Positions 1-5,895 of a DNA stretch of 13,220 nucleotides are shown in pieces. Within the stretch, counting starts at the first letter, position 1. Each line of letters opens with the position of its first letter. The DNA comes from a bacterium (GTDB lineage Bacteria; JAJVIF01; JAGGVT01): positions 1 to 13,220 of the forward strand of contig JAGGVT010000004.1 of assembly GCA_021157815.1 (NCBI GenBank). The letters run 5' to 3'. A program made the translations under genes and the position numbers. Below the pieces are notes generated by a model that searched no databases, had not been told where the DNA came from, and saw only the letters and a program-made list of their open reading frames with translations.

Positions 1-702
1 ATTGTTCAGGCGTATGAGGAACTGGCGAAAGTCAAGGAACCCAAAGAGGGGGAGGGGATTTTATGTGAAATTAAGAAGCGAATTCCTGTTGGCGCCGGTA
101 TGGGGGGAGGGTCATCCAATTGTGCGTCAACACTTATCGCTTTGAACGAGTTGCTGGAAACAGGTTTGAATCATAAGGAATTAATCGAAATCGGCGCGAA
201 ACTTGGCAGCGATGTTCCTTTCTTTTTCACAGGCGGGACATGTTTTGTGAAAGGCCGTGGTGAATTACTTGAGATGATTACGCCAATCTCAAACGGAGCG
301 TTTATAATTGTTACGCCATCCGTGAGTGTCAATACAGGCGAAGCTTATGCTATTATGGATGAGGTTCGCGAAAAAAAGGGGATTGAAGTTGGGAACGATA
401 TCGATTTTCTTGAGATGCGAAATATGTTCAACCAGTCTATACTTGACAATACCATCGAATCGTTTCTGAATAACGATTTCGAAAGCGTGATTTTCGAGAA
501 ATATGATAAAATACGAAAGCTGAAGAATCGGCTTGAACGAATATTCACAGCGACACTCATGACCGGCTCAGGTTCATCGGTGTTTTCATATTTTCAGGAT
601 TTCGACAAAGCGTGGGAGGCGCTGGAGCTTTATGAACCACATGAGGACGAGAATGTGTGCATTACTCGTCCCGTGAACGAAGGATATGTGATTAATGGCT
701 GA
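1..702 (+). CDS. ispE: 4-diphosphocytidyl-2-C-methyl-D-erythritol kinase, 3' part (5' end outside window)
   Basis: GHMP-family kinase of the MEP isoprenoid pathway that phosphorylates the 2-hydroxyl of CDP-methylerythritol with ATP in the cytoplasm. The frame is open from base 1, so the N-terminus (about 60 residues, judging from the usual length near 290) lies outside the window; 233 codons remain. The GHMP phosphate-binding loop is seen at about 85-129 as PVGAGMGGGSSN, matching the family P-x-GAG(L/M)GGGSSN. The C-terminal GHMP motif appears as LMTGSGSSVFSYF at about 557-595. The motif 'LGSDVPFFFTGGTCFVKGRGE' region (about 208-275) is also typical of IspE. The stop overlaps the start of the next gene by 8 bp, so the two are probably co-transcribed and translationally coupled. 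An ATG at 100 falls inside the phosphate-binding loop and cannot be the start. Identification is firm. Confidence 0.95.
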   Translation: MVQAYEELAKVKEPKEGEGILCEIKKRIPVGAGMGGGSSNCASTLIALNELLETGLNHKELIEIGAKLGSDVPFFFTGGTCFVKGRGELLEMITPISNGAFIIVTPSVSVNTGEAYAIMDEVREKKGIEVGNDIDFLEMRNMFNQSILDNTIESFLNNDFESVIFEKYDKIRKLKNRLERIFTATLMTGSGSSVFSYFQDFDKAWEALELYEPHEDENVCITRPVNEGYVING

Positions 703-1504
703 AAATCATATAAACATACCAGCGTTGATTTTGGCGGGAGGGCCAACTCCGAGCAGTTTGCAGGAGGTTACCGAGGAGAAGGAACGGGCTTTCATTCAAC
801 TTGCCGGCAAGCCGATGGTTGCTCATACCGTTGATAATATCCGAAAGAATATGTTTCTTTCATCGTTGACTATAATCGGTAATGTTGACAGACTGAAAGA
901 ATTGTTTAAAGAGGACAGTTTCAAGTATCTGGAGGATTCCGGTTCTCTTTTGGATAATCTCATGTTCGGATTGAGAGAACTTGAGCAGCACAGGAGGGTT
1001 TTAATTCTGACAGCGGACATACCGCTTATCACCGCTGATATTATCGCATCGACACTTCTGGAGTGTCATAAAACAGATGCGGAGTGCTATTATCCGATTG
1101 TAAGCAAAACGATTATCGAGAAGAAATTCCCTGGCGGCAAACGCACATATATCGCTCTGAGGGAGGGGCAGTTTTCAGGCGGCAATATTTTTCTTGTCAG
1201 CCCGAAAGCTCTTCTTCGCAACGAGGATGTTTTCAGGCGATTGATTCATGATAGAAAAAACGTTCCCAAACTTGTCGGATTTCTGGGATTTTCATTTCTA
1301 TTGCGTTTGTTGTTAGGCATGCTGGATATCCCGTTGCTCGAGAAGAAAACATCGCAGATTCTTGGTGTTACAGTTAAAGCAATTGTATCGCCAAATGCGG
1401 AAATAGCTGTGGATGTTGACAAGGAAAGCGATTATCTTATTGTCACGCGATTTCTCGAACGTAAAAAGGGAATCGACAATCGTGTGAACAACCGTATTGT
1501 TTAG
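695..1504 (+). CDS. MobA/IspD-like nucleotidyltransferase family protein
   Basis: A 269-residue GT-A-fold NTP transferase. Near the N-terminus is ALILAGG (residues 10-16), the nucleotide-binding loop, followed by a KERAFIQLAGKPMV segment that replaces the usual R-x-G-x-x-K signature. LILTADIPLIT (about 103-113) supplies the metal-binding Asp108, FSGGNIFLVSP (160-170) is the sugar/acceptor strand, and AVDVDKESD (239-247) offers the second metal Asp. The family transfers a nucleotidyl group from NTP to a phosphorylated acceptor; the acceptor cannot be read from sequence. The ATG at 695 overlaps the ispE stop by 8 bp and has a GAAGGA-like ribosome site about 9 nt upstream. The position beside ispE might suggest IspD, but the loop lacks the IspD G-x-G-x-R signature, so I do not call it ispD. 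MobA, MurU-like or an uncharacterised sugar-phosphate nucleotidyltransferase are alternatives. Confidence 0.8.
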   Translation: MAENHINIPALILAGGPTPSSLQEVTEEKERAFIQLAGKPMVAHTVDNIRKNMFLSSLTIIGNVDRLKELFKEDSFKYLEDSGSLLDNLMFGLRELEQHRRVLILTADIPLITADIIASTLLECHKTDAECYYPIVSKTIIEKKFPGGKRTYIALREGQFSGGNIFLVSPKALLRNEDVFRRLIHDRKNVPKLVGFLGFSFLLRLLLGMLDIPLLEKKTSQILGVTVKAIVSPNAEIAVDVDKESDYLIVTRFLERKKGIDNRVNNRIV

Positions 1505-1507
1505 TAC

Positions 1508-1527
1508 CGCATGATGTAACTCATGCG
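1508..1527 (+). promoter_or_regulatory. Hairpin abutting the start codon of the phosphotransferase gene
   Basis: CGCATGA at 1508-1514 and TCATGCG at 1521-1527 are perfect 7-bp inverted repeats around a 6-nt loop. The last base of the stem is the first base of the GTG start at 1527. No convincing Shine-Dalgarno sequence precedes this start, so the hairpin may limit or tune translation of the third operon gene. It could equally be a chance palindrome in a 22-bp gap. Confidence 0.35.
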
Positions 1528-2501
1528 TGGATTTCATCAGAGGTTGGACCGGTCTTTTGGCGGATTACAAAGTCATCGAGAGGATTATAAATCGTCACAG
1601 CGCGTTGTTCGGACAGGCAAGTGTAAGTGATGTTTCCGTTTTTGAAACCGCGAGTTTTAACCTCGTTTTCAAGTTTGTATGCTCCGAAAATAAATATGTT
1701 CTCAAGGTGATGAAAAAGGGAGCGAAAGACGAATTCACAATCATGCAGGAGGCGGGCAAGCATATTAGTGTTCCCTCGCCGTTGAGCTATGGTGAAATCG
1801 ACGATGATGAGTATCTCCTGATGACCCGCGCGCCGGGAAAAGAAACGCAGTCGCTGCTTAAATCGATGGACAAAATCAAACGCGCGGGGTTTGTGCATTA
1901 CTCAGCCGGGATTCTGGCTAAGCTTCATAGATCTACATGCAACATTCATGAATCTGATCATGTTCAATCTACTCGATTGACATCTGTTAATAAACTGGAC
2001 CGCAGATTGACAAGCCTCGGAATTCCCAATTGGCAGGGATTGTCCACACTGCAGGCAATGGAGCCTGATTCCACCGGCGATATCTGCCTTGTTCATGGAC
2101 GGTATTTCCCGTCAAATATCATGCTCGATAAATCAGGCATTACAAGCGTAATCGACTGGTCACAATCATTCTGGGGATCGCCGCTGCACGATGTCGGTTA
2201 CGCGCTTTTCATGATGAATTCACTTGGGCTTGACGCCGCTTTATTCCTCCGAAGCTACCTCGATGAATGGTCAAAGCCTGTCGTGACTGAACTGAACAAC
2301 GCAAATTCATTAACCGCGCCTGATGAGATTCTATCCTCGCTTCCATACTATGAAACCCTCGCCGCTGTTGAGTTCTACACGATTGGCATAAGGATTCAGC
2401 AGGATCCGAAACTGCACGAGATTTTCCATTCACCGCAGTACGCGTGGTCGCTCAAAGCGATAGCTGCCGGTGAGCAGGTGGCGGTGGGGCTTTGTGGGTA
2501 G
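1527..2501 (+). CDS. APH-family phosphotransferase (aminoglycoside/choline-kinase fold), catalytic-loop Asp replaced
   Basis: A 324-residue protein with the APH/choline kinase fold. The N-lobe shows KYVLKVMK (residues 56-63) with the ATP-binding Lys60 and a following Glu75. The hinge is YLLMTRAPGK (96-105). The C-lobe carries LVHGRYFPSNIML (188-200), which aligns with the Brenner motif H-G-D-x(4)-N, and VIDWSQSFWGSPLHDVGYAL (208-227), the metal-binding Asp210 segment. At the position of the catalytic base Asp the codon is CGG (Arg192), so the enzyme is either inactive, altered in mechanism, or a binding protein. The start is GTG at 1527; an in-frame stop at 1512-1514 rules out a longer frame, and an in-frame TTG near 1554-1557 is an alternative. 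It lies 22 bp after the nucleotidyltransferase and is probably in one operon with it. Sugar kinase is the family-level guess; the substrate is unknown. Confidence 0.75.
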   Translation: MDFIRGWTGLLADYKVIERIINRHSALFGQASVSDVSVFETASFNLVFKFVCSENKYVLKVMKKGAKDEFTIMQEAGKHISVPSPLSYGEIDDDEYLLMTRAPGKETQSLLKSMDKIKRAGFVHYSAGILAKLHRSTCNIHESDHVQSTRLTSVNKLDRRLTSLGIPNWQGLSTLQAMEPDSTGDICLVHGRYFPSNIMLDKSGITSVIDWSQSFWGSPLHDVGYALFMMNSLGLDAALFLRSYLDEWSKPVVTELNNANSLTAPDEILSSLPYYETLAAVEFYTIGIRIQQDPKLHEIFHSPQYAWSLKAIAAGEQVAVGLCG

Positions 2502-2514
2502 GAGGTCGATGATT

Positions 2515-2558
2515 GGTGTCTGACACCTTGATAATGCTAGTGTCAAGATGTTTGACAG
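2515..2558 (+). repeat. REP-like palindromic repeat, copy A (overlaps RAYT 3' end)
   Basis: Begins with the 13-bp palindrome GGTGTCTGACACC (2515-2527) followed by TTGA, a short spacer, TCAAG and a decayed right arm (ATGTTTGACAG). It aligns without gaps to copy C at 3470-3514, with substitutions in the spacer and right arm. The right half contains the RAYT stop codon (2543-2545) and its last residues. Confidence 0.75.
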
Positions 2559-3220
2559 AATACAGGTTTGGGTTGCTGTTGGTTGATGCTCCCAGTGAAA
2601 CCACACAATGAAACTTTTTTCAGGAATCGTTTCCCACTCAAAGGTGCGCCTGTTTTTGTCTGATCTCTAATTTGAGTAAGCTCATTGTCGAGCAAATTCT
2701 CTATCAGGAAATCGCTCCATGCCTTAGGATCAAATTTACGATTCCACCATTTCATATCAAGGATATTAAATGCATCTGCTCCAGTAACATGTGCCGATGC
2801 ACTGGACCATTTGTAATCCACTGGTGACTTGACAAGTCCGGCTCTCACGGGATTCTGCTCGACATATCGAAGTGTGGCAACCAGATGCTTGTTATCCATG
2901 GGGCAGGAGAAGTAACGTTGCTGCCAGATATGTCCTGAATTGCCATAGATATTGTTAGTTATTGCGGAGTACTGGCTCTGCGTGGATTGAAGCACTGCTG
3001 GTATAGTTTTCTTGAGTTTCGGTATTGCTACGAGATGGATATGATTCGACATCAGGCAGTAGCTAAGTATTTTGAGATCATGCTTCACTGAGTATTTCGA
3101 TAGAAGAGAAAGGTAACGCTTTCGGTCATCATCGCAGAGGAACACTAAGCGTTTATTGTTTCCACGTTGAGTCAAATGATGTGGAGCTCCCGGAATAAGA
3201 ATTCGTTTGGGTCTAGGCAT
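2543..3220 (-). CDS. REP-associated tyrosine transposase (RAYT, Y1/IS200-like HUH nuclease)
   Basis: A 225-residue single-strand DNA nuclease of the IS200/IS605-like Y1 transposase family, which cuts and joins hairpin-forming REP sequences. The N-terminus MPRPKRILIPGAPHHLTQRGNN is typical of RAYTs. The HUH metal site is SNHIHLVAIP (His60 and His62), and the candidate nucleophile is Tyr119 in LRYVEQNPVRAGLV (117-130). GHIWQQRYFS (96-105) is another family hallmark. The C-terminal TKTGAPLSGKRFLKKV segment matches RAYTs, and the final 20 or so residues are Gln/Pro-rich and run into repeat copy A. The start ATG at 3218-3220 is preceded by a GAGGT-like ribosome site about 7 nt away. All catalytic residues are present, so it may be active. 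It has probably been acquired horizontally, although base composition is not strikingly different. Confidence 0.92.
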   Translation of the reverse strand: MPRPKRILIPGAPHHLTQRGNNKRLVFLCDDDRKRYLSLLSKYSVKHDLKILSYCLMSNHIHLVAIPKLKKTIPAVLQSTQSQYSAITNNIYGNSGHIWQQRYFSCPMDNKHLVATLRYVEQNPVRAGLVKSPVDYKWSSASAHVTGADAFNILDMKWWNRKFDPKAWSDFLIENLLDNELTQIRDQTKTGAPLSGKRFLKKVSLCGFTGSINQQQPKPVFCQTS

Positions 3221-3333
3221 GATATTACCTCGATTTTAATATTTTTAAATACGAACTGCATAATAGACGGCGCCGATGTGAAAAACGCTGCAAGAATTGG
3301 TAAAAAATATGAAAATAAAATTGGCAATTAGTT

Positions 3334-3377
3334 GGTGTCAGAGCCCTTGAGTCTCCTAATGTAGGGTGTCGGACTCC
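3334..3377 (+). repeat. REP-like palindromic repeat, copy B (degenerate)
   Basis: Reads GGTGTCAGAGCCCTTGA, then a 10-nt spacer, then TAGGGTGTCGGACTCC. It has the same plan as copies A and C (GGTGTC-n-GA-n-CC-CTTGA ... GGTGTC-n-GAC-n-CC) with several substitutions and a 1-nt length difference, so it appears to be an older or diverged copy. It lies upstream of the RAYT start. Confidence 0.6.
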
Positions 3378-3469
3378 TTCATATTATTCGCACAATTTTG
3401 CTGTGAGGCATGGATAGGGCGGTAGACGAACTTTACCTTATATGGCATTTCAAATTAACTTGGGATATA

Positions 3470-3514
3470 GGTGTCTGACACCTTGACAATGGTGTTATCA
3501 AGGTGTCTGACACC
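3470..3514 (+). repeat. REP-like palindromic repeat, copy C (best preserved)
   Basis: Two identical 13-bp palindromes, GGTGTCTGACACC at 3470-3482 and 3502-3514, flank a spacer whose edges TTGA and TCAA are also complementary. The outer 17 nt form an inverted repeat with a single central mismatch. Each 13-mer is itself palindromic, so the DNA can fold as two small hairpins or one large one, a layout typical of RAYT substrates. Confidence 0.8.
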
Positions 3515-3528
3515 GGTAAAATGACGTT

Positions 3529-3555
3529 AAAAAAAGCGCAATAAAGTACGCCTTA
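3529..3555 (-). terminator. Weak intrinsic terminator candidate downstream of apt
   Basis: Read on the minus strand, a short imperfect stem (AAGGCG pairing with CGCTT, with one bulged base) is followed by seven T residues (A-run at 3529-3535). It lies about 55-80 nt after the apt stop. The stem is only 3-5 bp, so the call is tentative. Confidence 0.35.
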
Positions 3556-3608
3556 AATAGACTGAATATTTCATTCAAATTCAAGTATGCCGTATCGTTT
3601 TCAATAAC

Positions 3609-4121
3609 CTAATACTTAATCAACGAGTAAATCGGGACATCCAATATCTTTTCGCGGCCGTTCAGGAATTCAAGCTCAATCACAAATGACAATCCGGCGA
3701 TATGCGCATCCAGCGATTTAATCAATTTAACTGCCGCGGCTGCGGTACCGCCGGTTGCGAGAAGGTCATCGCAGATAATCACATTACTGTGCATATTAAG
3801 AGCGTCAGTATGAAGTTCAATCGTGTCAGTGCCATATTCGAGTGAATACTCCTCTGAGGTTGTTTTGCCGGGAAGTTTGCCCGGTTTTCTGATTGGAATG
3901 AATCCGACTCCGAGCTCGATTGCCAGAGCGGCCCCAAAAATGAATCCGCGCGATTCAATGCCGACTACATCCGTAATGCCCATATCCCAGTATGGTTCAG
4001 ACAGTTGCGCGATTGATTCCTCAAACGCTGTGGCGTTTTTTAAAAGCGGTGTGATATCCTTGAAAATAATTCCCTCTTTGGGGAAATTCGGAATGTCGCG
4101 TATAAATTGTGCCAGATCCAT
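3609..4121 (-). CDS. apt: Adenine phosphoribosyltransferase
   Basis: A cytoplasmic purine-salvage enzyme that converts adenine and PRPP to AMP and pyrophosphate. It is 170 residues long, the normal size for the family. DIPNFPKEGIIFKDITPLL (residues 9-27) is the characteristic N-terminal segment that contacts adenine. ESRGFIFG (56-63) and RKPGKLPGKTTSEEYSLEYG (78-97) form the hood/flexible loop, and VIICDDLLATGGTAAA (114-129) is the PRPP-binding motif with the two acidic residues. The ATG at 4121 has a GAGGT ribosome site about 7 nt upstream. A terminator-like hairpin ends 28 bp before the start codon, so apt is either served by a promoter within that hairpin region or controlled by attenuation. 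The HEPN gene lies upstream on the same strand. Identification is firm. Confidence 0.97.
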   Translation of the reverse strand: MDLAQFIRDIPNFPKEGIIFKDITPLLKNATAFEESIAQLSEPYWDMGITDVVGIESRGFIFGAALAIELGVGFIPIRKPGKLPGKTTSEEYSLEYGTDTIELHTDALNMHSNVIICDDLLATGGTAAAAVKLIKSLDAHIAGLSFVIELEFLNGREKILDVPIYSLIKY

Positions 4122-4148
4122 TTGGTAACCTCAGTTCGATGATGAAAT

Positions 4149-4182
4149 AAAAAAAACGCTTCCTTGATGAATTTGGAAAGCG
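4149..4182 (-). terminator. Intrinsic terminator or attenuator between the HEPN gene and apt
   Basis: On the minus strand CGCTTTCC (4182-4175) pairs with GGAAGCG (4163-4157), with one bulged T and an 11-nt loop, and is followed directly by eight T residues (A-run 4149-4156). This is a good Rho-independent terminator. It lies about 125 nt after the HEPN stop and only 28 nt before the apt start, so it either ends the HEPN transcript or attenuates apt transcription. Confidence 0.7.
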
Positions 4183-4307
4183 TACTAGATTTAAGCACCT
4201 ATTTCAAGTTGCCTTTGGTTCAGATTGTTGGCGGCTGATTGAAGAAAGGTAATAAAGCAGGCTTGATGATATGATATAAACACATCAGCCGTAACCCGAA
4301 CCAGGAA

Positions 4308-4736
4308 TCAGTTATTGTAGTGAAGCAGCCTTGGGTCGATCTTCGATTTAGTCGGTTCTCCAAGGTGTGCAAGGGCATCGACAAGATCAAGGGTTGCCTG
4401 GACAATTCGCTCCGCTCTGGCATGATCAATTTCCTCGGGATGCCCCTCCTGCTCATTTTCCCAGTATTTCTTGATTTTGCTCAGATGATTGGCGTATTTC
4501 TTATCGATGACTCCCTTGTCAATCACCTCTCGGCGGTAATTCGAGGCGACAGTCTGATGGGTTGAAACGGTATGTCCCATCTTCTTCAAAGCTCCGCGTG
4601 CCGCCATGAACATAACATTATACGCATCAACGATAATGTTATCCCAGTCGCCCTCCTTGACCTGATGCTGCATACCACGAGCCTTGATGCGCGCTTTGCG
4701 TATCATGCCATCAGGATCATGCATTCCTTCATGCAT
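4308..4736 (-). CDS. HEPN-domain protein (UPF0332-like), solitary
   Basis: A 142-residue helical protein. The segment DNIIVDAYNVMFMAARGALKKMGHTVSTHQTVA (about residues 32-64) matches the HEPN pattern of an 'AYyAMf-AArAlL' helix followed by a 'TH' loop. The C-terminal half (IDKKYANHLSKIKKYWENEQEG ... ERIVQATLDLVDAL) gives the other two HEPN helices. HEPN proteins are often RNases or nucleotide-modifying toxins paired with an MNT nucleotidyltransferase antitoxin. No MNT gene lies on either side here, and a compact R-x(4-6)-H active motif is not evident; Arg47 and His55 are eight residues apart. I chose ATG at 4734-4736 because AGAGGTG lies just upstream; a TTG at 4754 is a less likely longer start, since it would bury that site. 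The N-terminal Met/His-rich stretch has other possible ATGs. Function unknown: toxin remnant, substrate-binding HEPN or a housekeeping RNase. Confidence 0.7.
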   Translation of the reverse strand: MHEGMHDPDGMIRKARIKARGMQHQVKEGDWDNIIVDAYNVMFMAARGALKKMGHTVSTHQTVASNYRREVIDKGVIDKKYANHLSKIKKYWENEQEGHPEEIDHARAERIVQATLDLVDALAHLGEPTKSKIDPRLLHYNN

Positions 4737-5086
4737 TTCACACCTCTGTTCCAATTGTAATACTATCTAAAACAGGCTTAAAACCTATGAAACATAGAAA
4801 AGCATGCACAAACAATGATGAATCGATGAAAGAAATGAAGTTATTAATCATTTTCATTATATATCATTTAAATGGATTTGGAAAGTTATTTTTCCATCTC
4901 CGGTTATTTATTTAGACGTTGCCCTGGGGGTTTTGGTTTCATTATTATTGAAAAATTAACATGTTAAACCGGACAGTAGTGAAATTCATCCCAAATTAAC
5001 TACTTTGATTAAATTTGTAAAAGAACGGTAAATGCAGTCTGGACGATACTATTTTGATTGTAAATTTCTTTCAGGAGCTATCGCTA
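4737..5086. other. AT-rich divergent intergenic region (350 bp)
   Basis: The spacer between the HEPN gene (-) and the PH-like gene (+) shows no supportable gene. It must hold promoters for both directions, but I see no convincing -35/-10 pair. It contains a perfect 12-bp palindrome at 4956-4967 and a G-rich patch (CCCTGGGGGTTTTGG) near 4922-4936. The ribosome site of the PH-like gene (AGGAG, 5073-5077) lies at its right end. Confidence 0.5.
4956..4967. promoter_or_regulatory. Perfect 12-bp palindrome, possible operator
   Basis: TTAACATGTTAA is a perfect inverted repeat, about 120 bp before the PH-like gene and 220 bp before the HEPN start. It has the form of a dimeric repressor site. No regulator is encoded nearby and no second copy is seen, so it may be chance in AT-rich DNA. 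Confidence 0.25.
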
Positions 5087-5791
5087 GTGAGTGAAACTTC
5101 AAATCAGAAAAAATTCTGTGTTACCAGATGGAAGCAGCTGATCTTTCCCAAGGAATTGATTATTGATGAAAGCAGCGTTCTAACACGGAAGCGGAAATTT
5201 CCGGCGTTCTGGATTATCCAGGAGGAGTCGATACCTCTCAGGAGTGTCGCGTCGGTTCAAATCTACCGTGGATTGTTTTTCAGCTCATTGCTGATAGAGA
5301 ATTCCGGTGGTCCGTATCCAATTCAAATCGAAGGGATTCCAAACAGGCTGGCTTCTGAAATAAGGCGGCTTATCGAGGGCTTCAATCCATCGGATGCAGC
5401 AGAAATTCCCCAAACAGATAAGCCCGATAAGTTTGAGGAATCACTTCCGAAGGTTGAGCCGAAAAAATCAAGACGTCCCATTTTCAATCCGTTCAAGAAC
5501 ATAAAACTTAAAAGAGAAAAGAAATACATGCAGTTCGATGACTTGGAGGATGATTTGTGGGGTGATTTGTCCGCTGGTAGTGAGTTTGATCCTGTGATTG
5601 ATAATGAACTCAGCGAAGACCCGATTCCGGAAGCGGATGTCCTGTACAGGATGCAGGAAGAGGAACAAAGTGAAACGTCTCATCTGCCATCAATTGATGA
5701 GGCGCTTGATGAATACGAAAAAAGAAAATCAGCATCGCCGGGATGGATGGAAGACATTGTAACGCCTCCTGCGCATAGTTCTAAAAAGTAA
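5087..5791 (+). CDS. PH-like domain protein with charged low-complexity tail, function unknown
   Basis: A 234-residue protein I cannot name. Residues about 22-98 look like a bacterial pleckstrin-homology-like domain: alternating beta strands (ELIIDESSVLTRKRKF ... SIPLRSVASVQIYRG ... SSLLIENSGGPYPIQIEGI) followed by a closing amphipathic helix (NRLASEIRRLIEGF). In bPH domains the 'IPL-x-x-V-x-S-V' strand is typical. The remainder is a linker, a basic cluster (126-147, KKSRRPIF ... KLKREKK) and a long acidic, probably disordered stretch (151-215). No signal peptide or membrane segment is seen, so it is likely cytosolic, perhaps membrane- or protein-docking. I prefer GTG at 5087 because AGGAG lies 9 nt upstream; an in-frame TTG at 5054 would put that ribosome site inside the gene. 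It stands alone between a divergent and a convergent operon. Confidence 0.65.
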   Translation: MSETSNQKKFCVTRWKQLIFPKELIIDESSVLTRKRKFPAFWIIQEESIPLRSVASVQIYRGLFFSSLLIENSGGPYPIQIEGIPNRLASEIRRLIEGFNPSDAAEIPQTDKPDKFEESLPKVEPKKSRRPIFNPFKNIKLKREKKYMQFDDLEDDLWGDLSAGSEFDPVIDNELSEDPIPEADVLYRMQEEEQSETSHLPSIDEALDEYEKRKSASPGWMEDIVTPPAHSSKK

Positions 5792-5856
5792 TGCATATGA
5801 TTTCAGTGTGAAATTGAAATCCAGGTAGTTTTTATAAAAGTAACATCAGCTTCTTT

Positions 5857-5890
5857 GAGCGAACCCTAACCGGTTCGCTCCCTGTTCTTT
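5857..5890. terminator. Hairpin between convergent genes, probable terminator
   Basis: GAGCGAACC (5857-5865) and GGTTCGCTC (5872-5880) form a perfect 9-bp stem with a 6-nt loop. On the plus strand it is followed by the T-rich CCTGTTCTTT, an imperfect tail. It sits 65 bp after the PH-like gene and 16 bp before the stop of the sulfatase-like gene on the opposite strand, so it may serve both directions; the minus-strand side lacks a T-run. Confidence 0.55.
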
Positions 5891-5895
5891 AGGGG

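Larger units (their letters stand above)
2515..3514. mobile_element. RAYT gene with flanking REP-like palindromic repeats
   Basis: A 1-kb unit: a Y1 transposase gene on the minus strand (2543-3220) bounded by copies of one palindromic repeat at 2515-2558, 3334-3377 and 3470-3514. RAYTs are known to act on REP palindromes that lie next to their own gene, which is the arrangement here. The 388 bp between the transposase start (3220) and the apt stop (3609) contain two of the repeats, a weak terminator candidate near 3529-3555, and otherwise AT-rich sequence in which I see no gene. The exact ends of any mobilised unit cannot be fixed; 2515 and 3514 are simply the outer repeat edges. Confidence 0.7.

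Noticed and set aside
695-1504. ispD
   Set aside because: Location next to ispE is suggestive, but the IspD loop signature G-x-G-x-R and its CTP-binding context are not visible; the loop is MobA-like and atypical.
1521-1898. Minus-strand reading frame of 125 codons inside the phosphotransferase gene
   Set aside because: It is antisense to a clear kinase-fold gene, has no recognisable domain and no own ribosome site; it reflects codon composition.
2543-2610. Frameshift at the RAYT C-terminus
   Set aside because: The last residues look unusual but the reading frame keeps the family's C-terminal segment (TKTGAPLSGKRFLKKV) and a Pro/Gln-rich end; the other frames give nothing more family-like.
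2515-3514. Complete IS200/IS605 insertion sequence
   Set aside because: The protein has RAYT features and the flanks are REP-type palindromes repeated on one side, not a single left end and right end; no tnpB is present.
4183-4307. Purine riboswitch upstream of apt
   Set aside because: I looked on the minus strand for the conserved purine-aptamer core and three-way junction and found no match; only the terminator-like hairpin is supported.
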